DNA from: Candidatus Thorarchaeota archaeon
Lineage (GTDB): Archaea; Asgardarchaeota; Thorarchaeia; Thorarchaeales; Thorarchaeaceae
Assembly: GCA_016840385.1 (NCBI GenBank)
Contig: JAEOSL010000001.1
Span: forward strand, 91,995-155,994
Direction: 5' to 3'
Length of the DNA stretch: 64,000 nucleotides
Shown: positions 36,878 to 45,277 of the stretch, one piece after another
Position numbering within the stretch: position 1 is the stretch's first letter
How the letters are laid out: the number at the start of each line of letters is the position of its first letter
Made by a program: the position numbers and the translations under genes
Notes under the pieces: model-generated
Told to the model about the DNA's origin: nothing
Database searches by the model: none
The model's input: only the letters and a program-made list of their open reading frames with translations

Positions 36878-38566
36878 TCATTGGGATGGAATCCCTCCTG
36901 AAGACCTGGCTTCCTTCTCCTGTTTTGATACTAGAACATCACTTCCAGCAACAGCGAGCGTTTCCACAGTTCTTTCCACGGCGGGGTCATTATCACTCTC
37001 ACTAGTTGCATCACTGAAACTAGCAAGGTCCGATTGGACAAAGTGAACAGCCGCGGACTCTCCAGAACCTGATGTTAGTTCCTTCTTGGAGAGTAAGGAC
37101 TTCCCTTTGGAAGAAGACTTCTTCTTTCGGGCTTTCAGTCGCGCACGTCGTTTGGTTGTTCCACGAACAACCGCTCTAGTCCACAAACCTAGTCCTCTCA
37201 CAGAGTGCAGTGACTTTGTGAGCGTAAGCATGCGTGCTGCGATGTTGGCACTACCATTTAGATCAGCATTGATACTGTAGCCACAGGATGGGCAGTGGAA
37301 GTAGTTCTGTTTAGGCCTTGTACCCTTGCTTCCACACTTCCAACATATGATTGAGGTCCATCCTTCAGGAACAGCTCGGAATCGAGTGTTTTTTCCCTCG
37401 ACCTTCCAACCTAGCTGAGCAAGTCCATGTTTCAGACTGTCAGTTATTCGAGCAAAGGCCCAAGAATGTATCATTCCTCGAAACCTTCGCCCCTGGTAGT
37501 TTCCTTTCTTCGCACGCATTCGTATATTTTTCAGGCGACCAATGGCAATATAGAGTGTGAATTTCTTGGATAATTCGGAGATGTAATCGAGAAGTTGACG
37601 GACAAGGACTCTATCGTACTCCTTAGCTACATTCTCTCGCTTGGAACGCATTCGACGGAGTTTCTCTGCAACCCTGTCAGATGGTAGTCCATTATTTCTC
37701 CGGGTGTACGTTTCTCTCTGGAGATCAGCAACAAGTCTATCGTACTTCTTGATGGCTCTGACCTTCTCTCTCTGGACAAAGTAACAGGTTTCTCTTGTCT
37801 TCTCAGGAGTGAGAAGAGTAGAACAAGCTGCCTTCTCTATCCCAAGGTCAATTCCAAGAATAGCAACAGGAAGATTCTCCTCCGGAGATTCATCAATTGA
37901 AACCCTGACAGCAATGGTCATCCACCACTTCGTCTTTTTGTCTGTGAAGAGCTGCACTGCCTTCACTTCACCCTTCCTGATTTGATTCAGATGATATGGA
38001 GATATTTTGAGAGGAATGGTCAATCGATCATGACGGGTTCTCCCATCTCTTACTGTGTCAAGAGCATCTCTGATATCTAGCCACCAGTGAGATATAGAGG
38101 TCACTTTCTCCACGAGTTTGAATCTCTGAGAGAAGACCCATCGGGGTATCCTTCGGCTGCCATTGATTGATGTGGGACGTGATGCATTCCACCCTCTCTT
38201 ATTCTTCAACTTGAGATAGCTTTCATAGAGTGCAACAGCTGTTTTTCGACACTCTGTCATTTCATTTTGAGAGATACGAGAAAATCTGACCTTGAAATCA
38301 TGAGGGACAGTCAATCTCTGACTACACCCTGATTTGACCTTGAGTGCTGTCATAGTCAGTTGGTCTAGATTTCCATCATCAATTCTATCTCTGTTCTTAC
38401 CTGTTAGCAACTTATTCTCATGTTGTTCAATTATTCCAAGAAATGCACGGATTACTCTAGTGTCTCGTCCGACAGTTTGCCTAAGCCGCTGCTTAGTTCT
38501 CTCGGTCATAGCATCCCAATTGATTGGGACCTTTACCGAGATTGTCACACCCTTGGAACGAGCCAT
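36878..38566 (-). CDS. tnpB: TnpB-family RuvC nuclease with relocated catalytic Glu (562 aa)
   Basis: RuvC-I D240 (GIDLGIE), zinc finger C408/C411/C425/C428 and RuvC-III D435 (NADLNGSAN) are present. The usual RuvC-II Glu is replaced by Gly343 (AIGRLKN), but a Glu lies just before the zinc finger (PEGWTSIICWKCG, E401). This matches the rearranged active site known in Fanzor and some TnpB proteins, so it may still be active. A Ser/Lys-rich tail of about 120 aa follows. It diverges from giant 3 (start 38817) across 250 bp. It is less similar to the 719-aa protein than that is to the partial one at 1-884. Confidence 0.9.
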   Translation of the reverse strand: MARSKGVTISVKVPINWDAMTERTKQRLRQTVGRDTRVIRAFLGIIEQHENKLLTGKNRDRIDDGNLDQLTMTALKVKSGCSQRLTVPHDFKVRFSRISQNEMTECRKTAVALYESYLKLKNKRGWNASRPTSINGSRRIPRWVFSQRFKLVEKVTSISHWWLDIRDALDTVRDGRTRHDRLTIPLKISPYHLNQIRKGEVKAVQLFTDKKTKWWMTIAVRVSIDESPEENLPVAILGIDLGIEKAACSTLLTPEKTRETCYFVQREKVRAIKKYDRLVADLQRETYTRRNNGLPSDRVAEKLRRMRSKRENVAKEYDRVLVRQLLDYISELSKKFTLYIAIGRLKNIRMRAKKGNYQGRRFRGMIHSWAFARITDSLKHGLAQLGWKVEGKNTRFRAVPEGWTSIICWKCGSKGTRPKQNYFHCPSCGYSINADLNGSANIAARMLTLTKSLHSVRGLGLWTRAVVRGTTKRRARLKARKKKSSSKGKSLLSKKELTSGSGESAAVHFVQSDLASFSDATSESDNDPAVERTVETLAVAGSDVLVSKQEKEARSSGGIPSQ

Positions 38567-38816
38567 TATCTTTCGCCTTCAGTATATAAATCTCTGACCC
38601 ATTTCTTATGGTCAGTTGAGTTCACTCCCATCATTGTTTCCAAGGTTGGTTATGTACTCGTACAATATCTCTGTAAAATAGTATATAAATCTATTAAGAC
38701 TGCAAAGTAAAAATAGTACAAAATTGCAGTTTACTTGATTATATACTGATAAATGATGTATTTCATAATGTCGAATTACCCGAAGAATTTATTATATTAA
38801 TTACCGATATCATGAT
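38567..38816. promoter_or_regulatory. Divergent promoter region of tnpB and giant 3
   Basis: AT-rich, with two TATATAAAT boxes (near 38583 and 38692) suited to the two directions. The palindrome TGTAC-TC-GTACA at 38653-38664 lies between them and follows TATG, as the palindromes at 16650-16692 do. This suggests that one regulator controls both loci. Confidence 0.55.
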
Positions 38817-41800
38817 GTGACAAATATCCTGTATCCAAGAAATCCTGCTAGAATCCTTACAACTGCCTTCAAAATGGGAATGGCAATCACTCTAGCACTA
38901 GCACGGGATAGGGCCACAGGTAAGGCAAGACCACTATACTTTGGACAGGGAAATAGGATCAAAGGGATGGCAAGAGTCTGGAGTTCCGCAAAAGAAGAAT
39001 ATCATCAGACAGTAGAGGAGGGTCGTCCTGATGCATCAAAACTACTCAAGGCGGAAACCAATGTTCGACGTAGTTTTACTAGGATTCAGTTAAAGACATC
39101 TGTAAAATATGGCAACACGGAAACAAAACGAGTGAAACGAGAAGAGGGAAACAAAAAGTATCTCAATAATCTCTGGGACTATTCTGGAAGCAGATTACGT
39201 GATATCACAAAAAGCAGATTCAACTTTCCAAAGCCTGTATCGGTTGAGATGGATGATGGAACAGAGATTGATGGATATCATGGATCCTCGAAGATACCGT
39301 TCTATCCTGTCCGGCACAATCACATTCCAGAACTTGATTTTGCAGATATGATTAGAAGCCCACTGATGGAGCTTGCAAGACAGTGTCTGAAGTATGGAGT
39401 ACCATTAAAGGATGCCAAGAAGTATATCGATGCGCTACTCCTTAGACTCATCCCCTTCATGGATTATGTCTACACAGGGAAAAGGTCAGGTCGACCTAAC
39501 TATGTCCGAGATGGACTCAAAGAATTAAGAATCGTTGTAGACCAATTAAAGAACGAGTATGGAACAAGGAATGGCCAACGTCAGTCAATTACATCAGAGG
39601 TCATTGAATCTGTTACGTATGAAACTCCTTCAGAGGTTGACTGGATTCCTGAGGAAGTTGTTGAAGTCCCAGAAGAGAAATCGGGAAAGGAAACAGAGGA
39701 TGATCATATATTACAAGAGGTTATCACTAAGGCTAAGAAGGACGGGGCAGTTCTAGATGACCCTCTTCAGTATCTAGAAACTTTGCTGAAGAATGGAACT
39801 CTAGACATTGAAGACTCACTGGAACTCTTGAGAGAGTATCAGGAGCAAAGCAGAAGATTGGGTGTTAAAGTTCATAGATTTGTAAGCAAGAACTTTCAGA
39901 GTCCCTTCAGCTTCAATGGAGTTGTCTATCACGGGACTGAGATGGCATATGATAATAGTGGGCTCGTCCTACTCTCAGAGGTTCCGGTTGATAGTGGGAG
40001 AGGACGTATCGATTTCGTTCTTGCTCGTGCAAGGCAACTGGCGCGAGTTGATGGTGCACCTTCAGTCGTATTATGTGAACCCTTCATGATTGTTGATTTG
40101 AAGACAAAGAACGCCTTCGACTTTGATATGTACGGGACTGAGTCACGCACTACAGATAAAAAGAAAATAGTTCGAGAGTTTGTCTTAGAACACAGGGAAT
40201 TAACTCCCGATGAGTGGGAGTGTGTCCTCTCAAACACTCCAGAGGATTATGAAAAAGAGCAGCTGGATGCATATGAGAAGGAGACTCTCGCAGACTACAA
40301 GAATATAATGTGGAAAGATGATGATTCTCAGAAGAGCCTTGTAAAAGCTGTGTTAGTCGTTGACTCACACCAGAGCTGGAAAGACATTAGTGAAGCAATA
40401 CTTCCTCTGGTCTTGAAGGCATACAACAAATGTATTGATGGTACAATATCCGAGGGGGATTTTCTCATCCCTTCTGATGGGGATAAGGACCTCAAAATTG
40501 CCATGAAACTGCTCTCAGTCACCAGACCTACCACTGAAACTGAAGAATTGGATATTCCTATTCCTCTGAAACCATTTGAGAAACGGGTTGAGGATGAGAA
40601 AGAGTTTGTTCTCTATCTCACTGTTCCAGGAAGAGGTTCTCCCTCTCAGTCTGCAGCATCCATCGCAGAAAGATGGTACGGTCTAGAATATGTACATAGT
40701 CTTGCACGAAGACGACATCGTGATGTGTTCTGGCTTGATCTAGTTGGTGAATACGTCGACCCCGTTCTGAGAAAGAAGCAGTTCAGGTCGAAGTTCCAAA
40801 AGAACTCTATCAAACGGTTCTTCAGAGATAGGGTTCAGATGAGGAACCTCTCTGACCAAGTGCGTGAATATATCTATGAAGGAGCACCCATTAGCTCTCT
40901 TAGAATATGGATACAGAATTTGCTCAGAGATTGTCAGAACCCTATCATTGTGGTTTCAGGATGGGAATCTCTCCGGAGAAGTACACCAAATTCACATCAA
41001 ATGTATCTTGATGAGATTGTGGCAACCATCTTACAAACAATCCCGGTCAAGAGTACAACTATGTGGTTCGCGCGACCTGTGCCTATTGCACAGAGCAGTA
41101 TTACCTATTCGACAAGGTGTGTTGCTCCTTTCTATCAAGGGTCACTGTGGCAGAACATTGTAGACACAATAATCTGGAACGTCACCATGCCACCTAACCG
41201 GTCCGGAGCAAGAATATCTACGAATTACCATGAACGTGGTATTCTCATAGAGCAACCTGATAAACCACTTGAATGGAAGATAGTTGAGATTGAGCCATTG
41301 CGAGGTTGGGGACAGGACTTTCAATCAGGTGGGCGAAAGATACCTGAGGCCTATTACAGAGGTGGGAGAGCAGTTATTCAACAGAGCAGTTGGCATATGG
41401 AGAAACAACTGAAAAGAACATTGGAGATCATCCCGCATTTGCTACCTCATCACGAGTACAATCCAGAACCAAAATCGAACTTTGATCTTGATATTGAGAA
41501 AGTACCAGCAGAGTACGGTGAGTCACAAGAGTCAAGACCAAGACTGACGTTCATGCCTACTCAGGTCCGTACAGAGAAGGAGGATGAAGATGGGCGGGTC
41601 AAGCCTCTGCAACCGATAGCTGACATCAATCGAAGAAGAGAATGTAGACAGATGAAGCTTAGTGTTCCATCACAACAACGGACCACGCGCCCTCCCTCAG
41701 AGTATTATCTATCCCCAAAGGAGATAGACTACCACAAGCTCGCCCTCACTGAGATTCGACACCTGAAAAGCACAATCATGTTCTTGAAGCGAGCGGAAAA

Positions 41801-44150
41801 AAGTCACTTGAAGGAACTCCTTAGTCAGATATCAGAGGTACTCGAAATAATCGATGAATCAAACTATGCAGGGGATACGAAATCCCTCATGAATCGGCTT
41901 CGACTCATTCGTCAGATCTTGGAAACCAACGCTTTGAGCAAGCAGGTCTGGGCCCAGTTACTTCCTTCTCGCTCTACTATTTCAGGAAACCTTTCGAGAA
42001 CCCAGAGAAACCATATCACTGCTATTCAGAACCGGCACCCAGACATTCTCTTGATTACAGGAAATCACCTCTTCTTCCTGATTCTTGCAGCTCTTGGTCC
42101 TAATCCTGTGGTAGCATATACAGGGTCGCTGGCTGCATTGTGGGACTATGTGTTGCCATGGCACCTCATTGGTCTAGGATTAAAACCAGTATATCCTAAG
42201 AGCCACATTACTGGGAGATCAGTATTTGATAGACACAGGCTCTTGAAGCGATTGCATCATCGGATAGTAGAACGAAACAAGTCTATTGACCTGCAGGCAT
42301 CTTTGACCAATGTTCGATTTGGACGACTGATAGATCTGCCCTCTTCGGGAGCTGCTAACTCTACCTATCTCTGGTTGCTATTCCAACGAACTCCAGGGAC
42401 CAATGACATGAATGCAGCTCTCTTGAATCCAAGGGGTATCGATCCATTACTCCCGATTGTTGATACTCTCCGCGAGATGATCTCGAAGGGGACCTATTGG
42501 AGTGAGAGTGACCTGAACCTTCTGAGTTGGTACGCTAGATTACAGGGTGATGAAATCAAATTACGAATAATGGTTGCAGACCAGCACGGAGAGCAGGTCC
42601 TCTGGATAGATGACAAGAAACGTAGAAGATGGATGCCCATTGGGAACATCCACTATACGACTAGACGATTTGAGGATGTGACTCTGGTGCGCACTATAAC
42701 CCTCTCTGCAAATCCGCATCTTCAGTCCATTGAATATGATGATGTTCGGCGTCCAATTCATAGATTAGAGGACATGGTCACTAGAGCGACGTTCATTCTA
42801 AACAAGGGACTAGAGGGAAGCATATCTGTTACCTGTAGGGTAACGCTTGATACTAAAAATGAGATGTACAGGGTCATCTTTACTGACAAGAGATCTGAGG
42901 AGATGATAGGGGAGCTTCTGATCAAAAAAACAGCTGATCTATTGGAAGTCCTCAGACGCCCTGACAGCGAATGTGAATCGGTTTTGGTCAATGGACACAA
43001 ATTGATCTGGAACAGGTTCAAAGATATCTCATACGATGATGATGTTGCAATACTCAGACCGTGGGTAAATAGGCATAATCCCTTTCCAAAGATGAGCCTG
43101 AAGATACCGCCTACAGCAAGGGACCTGCTACATGCTACCAAGGAGTTTGATATTACCATAGAGATGTATCACGATTCATGGACCTGCCCCTTGAAACATA
43201 TCTCACTAGAGGATATACAGAAGAGTCATCGCTCAGCCCAAACCAATAAGCATCACTTCCTCTTTGGATTTAGGAGTTCACTTGGAGAGCCCATACACGT
43301 CAGTAATGAGCCGGGATTGCACCATGGGTCATGTTGGAGGGCTCATGTTGATTCTCCACACACCCTCACACCTGAACTTAGGGAGCTCATGGAGGTCCGA
43401 CTCACTGATTCCCAAGCACGATCTCTCTTGGGTTCTCAGGAACTAGCCTATTGGTCAAAGGAAGGGCAAAAATGGGTGACCCACACTTTCAATCTAGTGG
43501 TCAGAAAGGACTGCATTGAAGAAGTGAAGGAGTCCTGGCAGCTCCGCACGATGCTGGCGGAGTTAGGGCAAAAGTTTGACCCAAGACTTCCCGGATTGTA
43601 TCTACAAAGCCCTGACAGGTGGACCCCGTACATCACTATCGAGCCAGAATGTGTGATAATCGGACTGAGAGAGAAGGACACCAGACAGATTAGAGAAAAG
43701 AAAGTTTCTAAGCGAAATGTTGCATTGTTGTACAGATATGAAGTACAAGAGATTCTAGAGCAAGAGATGAAGAGGTTTCTGAAAGAGAGAGGAATAGTGA
43801 CAAACAGGAGATTGACAGCAGAGATCCAGAGAGAGATAACAGACTCGATTAAGATGTCTGGAGTGGAGGAGGACAAGGCATCCGTAGAGTTTGATGGTGC
43901 AACTGTTGAGCAAGACTCAACAGGTGGACAAATCGTCTATATGGTTTTGACCTCAGAGATTGAAATCCATAAGATTCCTGTTACTGGGCACCTGCATGAT
44001 ATCAGGCAATTTGGACGTGTTAAGAGGGAGGATTTTGTGAGTAATGTTAGAAACCTCCTTGATGTGTTCAATCTCAGCGATGAGGACAGGGATAGGGCTG
44101 TAAAAGAGTGTGTCAGAGTAATGAGAGAAGAGAAACTCATCACAAGATGA
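38817..44150 (+). CDS. Giant RecB-like nuclease protein 3 (1777 aa)
   Basis: The largest of the three paralogs. Family motifs in order: YGNTETKR; LDFADMIRS; nuclease motifs LGVKVH (H353), D399, D427-L-K429 and QLDAY (Q482, Y486); a RecA-like segment with degenerate P-loop GRGSPSQS (605-612, Gln in place of Lys) and Walker-B-like IIVVSGWES (710-718); then a long C-terminal half with the VRFG strand shared with giant 2 and the HGSCWRAHV block shared with giant 1. An acidic insert around 265-310 is specific to this copy. The start is GTG 38817. No RadA-like gene adjoins it. A nuclease is predicted; the role is unknown. Confidence 0.87.
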   Translation: MTNILYPRNPARILTTAFKMGMAITLALARDRATGKARPLYFGQGNRIKGMARVWSSAKEEYHQTVEEGRPDASKLLKAETNVRRSFTRIQLKTSVKYGNTETKRVKREEGNKKYLNNLWDYSGSRLRDITKSRFNFPKPVSVEMDDGTEIDGYHGSSKIPFYPVRHNHIPELDFADMIRSPLMELARQCLKYGVPLKDAKKYIDALLLRLIPFMDYVYTGKRSGRPNYVRDGLKELRIVVDQLKNEYGTRNGQRQSITSEVIESVTYETPSEVDWIPEEVVEVPEEKSGKETEDDHILQEVITKAKKDGAVLDDPLQYLETLLKNGTLDIEDSLELLREYQEQSRRLGVKVHRFVSKNFQSPFSFNGVVYHGTEMAYDNSGLVLLSEVPVDSGRGRIDFVLARARQLARVDGAPSVVLCEPFMIVDLKTKNAFDFDMYGTESRTTDKKKIVREFVLEHRELTPDEWECVLSNTPEDYEKEQLDAYEKETLADYKNIMWKDDDSQKSLVKAVLVVDSHQSWKDISEAILPLVLKAYNKCIDGTISEGDFLIPSDGDKDLKIAMKLLSVTRPTTETEELDIPIPLKPFEKRVEDEKEFVLYLTVPGRGSPSQSAASIAERWYGLEYVHSLARRRHRDVFWLDLVGEYVDPVLRKKQFRSKFQKNSIKRFFRDRVQMRNLSDQVREYIYEGAPISSLRIWIQNLLRDCQNPIIVVSGWESLRRSTPNSHQMYLDEIVATILQTIPVKSTTMWFARPVPIAQSSITYSTRCVAPFYQGSLWQNIVDTIIWNVTMPPNRSGARISTNYHERGILIEQPDKPLEWKIVEIEPLRGWGQDFQSGGRKIPEAYYRGGRAVIQQSSWHMEKQLKRTLEIIPHLLPHHEYNPEPKSNFDLDIEKVPAEYGESQESRPRLTFMPTQVRTEKEDEDGRVKPLQPIADINRRRECRQMKLSVPSQQRTTRPPSEYYLSPKEIDYHKLALTEIRHLKSTIMFLKRAEKSHLKELLSQISEVLEIIDESNYAGDTKSLMNRLRLIRQILETNALSKQVWAQLLPSRSTISGNLSRTQRNHITAIQNRHPDILLITGNHLFFLILAALGPNPVVAYTGSLAALWDYVLPWHLIGLGLKPVYPKSHITGRSVFDRHRLLKRLHHRIVERNKSIDLQASLTNVRFGRLIDLPSSGAANSTYLWLLFQRTPGTNDMNAALLNPRGIDPLLPIVDTLREMISKGTYWSESDLNLLSWYARLQGDEIKLRIMVADQHGEQVLWIDDKKRRRWMPIGNIHYTTRRFEDVTLVRTITLSANPHLQSIEYDDVRRPIHRLEDMVTRATFILNKGLEGSISVTCRVTLDTKNEMYRVIFTDKRSEEMIGELLIKKTADLLEVLRRPDSECESVLVNGHKLIWNRFKDISYDDDVAILRPWVNRHNPFPKMSLKIPPTARDLLHATKEFDITIEMYHDSWTCPLKHISLEDIQKSHRSAQTNKHHFLFGFRSSLGEPIHVSNEPGLHHGSCWRAHVDSPHTLTPELRELMEVRLTDSQARSLLGSQELAYWSKEGQKWVTHTFNLVVRKDCIEEVKESWQLRTMLAELGQKFDPRLPGLYLQSPDRWTPYITIEPECVIIGLREKDTRQIREKKVSKRNVALLYRYEVQEILEQEMKRFLKERGIVTNRRLTAEIQREITDSIKMSGVEEDKASVEFDGATVEQDSTGGQIVYMVLTSEIEIHKIPVTGHLHDIRQFGRVKREDFVSNVRNLLDVFNLSDEDRDRAVKECVRVMREEKLITR

Positions 44151-44233
44151 ACAACATTTTCTCCACTCTATAGGAACAAGAGCAGATTCATCCCGAAGAA
44201 CATAGTTCTTTCCCTGTGGATGATGGGGAATCA

Positions 44234-44370
44234 TTATAGACTACAATGCTTCATGTTCCAGCCAGAAACAATGTCCATAAGCCTTACATTCATGTGCATA
44301 AGTTCACGTAAGAGTATCTGTGGTGGTTGAGCATTTGTAAAGTTAAGCTCTGCACTATTCACTGATGACA
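44234..44370 (-). pseudogene. Possible coding remnant after giant 3
   Basis: A minus-strand frame ending at 44234 gives a plausible protein tail (PPQILLRELMHMNVRLMDIV, then SGWNMKHCSL) but runs backwards into the 120-aa gene in another frame. It has no start of its own. I read it as a gene remnant or chance. Confidence 0.25.
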
Positions 44371-44717
44371 ACAGTCGTTTCACTATCTGTCTTGGGTACT
44401 CCACGATGCATCTCAATGAATATCAGAAGGATACAAAATCCTAGATATGACATGATGTTAAGAATATCCACAATTGTAGGTTTAACCTCTACTGGCAAAC
44501 TGATGTGTGTAAACACAGCTGCATTAGTCATAAGAGCTAGAAACAACCACGATACCGCAACCACAGTTATTTTAATTATCGATATCACCCAATACCTCAG
44601 ATTGGTCGAATCTTTCCTATAACCAATAATCAACATCAATATTGTCAAAATTGCAATTGCAATTAGAAACTCAAATGAGTTCACAGGAAATGTGTCAATA
44701 GTTGGAATTCCTTGCAT
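44355..44717 (-). CDS. Small membrane protein, four helices (copy A)
   Basis: A 120-aa protein with four hydrophobic segments. It is clearly homologous to the 123-aa protein at 44888-45259: both begin MQGIPT, share GYRK near residue 50 and a tail FCILL/LCILL followed by IE. Downstream of a truncated copy of the metalloprotease C-terminus. Function unknown, perhaps a membrane partner of the secreted protease. Confidence 0.75.
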   Translation of the reverse strand: MQGIPTIDTFPVNSFEFLIAIAILTILMLIIGYRKDSTNLRYWVISIIKITVVAVSWLFLALMTNAAVFTHISLPVEVKPTIVDILNIMSYLGFCILLIFIEMHRGVPKTDSETTVVISE

Positions 44718-44741
44718 TTACTCACCTCTCTTCATCTTCTC

Positions 44742-44870
44742 CTACCACCCTGGCCAACGATGCTCTGACCAGTGATGTGCACAGTAGAATGGATAATCCC
44801 TAACACTGAAAAGTTGTACTGTTGCCATTGCGCACTGGAAATTCACACAATATCTTTCCTGAAATATCTA
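44742..44870 (-). pseudogene. Duplicated metalloprotease C-terminal fragment
   Basis: The frame ending with TAG at 44742-44744 encodes about 38 residues that match the end of the 762-aa metalloprotease: RYCVNFQCAM versus QYCANFQCAM, then YPFYCAHHWSEHRWPGW in both. Upstream it meets stop codons, and the protease catalytic motif is absent. It is a remnant of a tandem duplication of protease end plus membrane gene. Confidence 0.85.
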
Positions 44871-44887
44871 CTACACTATTATCACGA

Positions 44888-45259
44888 TTATTCTTCAGAA
44901 AAAACATGTACACTACTTTCCATATTGGAAGTTCCTCGATATCTCTCAATCACTGTCAAAAGAATACACAATCCCAGAAATATCAGTGCAATTAGAATAT
45001 TAATGATGATCAAAGATATCTCTAATGGATACCCAGTATATGTTATAATGGCTAAAGATGCCATTTCAGATAGAAACCACCATGAAAATACAAATACTGA
45101 AACTTCGATTGCAGCAATAATCCAATACTTGAGTGCCCTAGCACGCTTTCTATAGCCTAGAGTGGCAACAAGTAGCACCAGCATTACAGCTACAATAAAT
45201 AGCATAGATGCATTCACAGTGGGTCCAATATCACCAGTTGGAATTCCTTGCATTATCAT
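44888..45259 (-). CDS. Small membrane protein, four helices (copy B)
   Basis: A 123-aa paralog of the 120-aa protein at 44355-44717. It follows the complete metalloprotease gene by 18 bp on the same strand and is probably cotranscribed. Four hydrophobic segments, short loops, and a polar C-terminus. The pair of copies arose with the protease-end duplication. Confidence 0.78.
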   Translation of the reverse strand: MIMQGIPTGDIGPTVNASMLFIVAVMLVLLVATLGYRKRARALKYWIIAAIEVSVFVFSWWFLSEMASLAIITYTGYPLEISLIIINILIALIFLGLCILLTVIERYRGTSNMESSVHVFSEE

Positions 45260-45277
45260 ATACCTCCTAATTATTTG

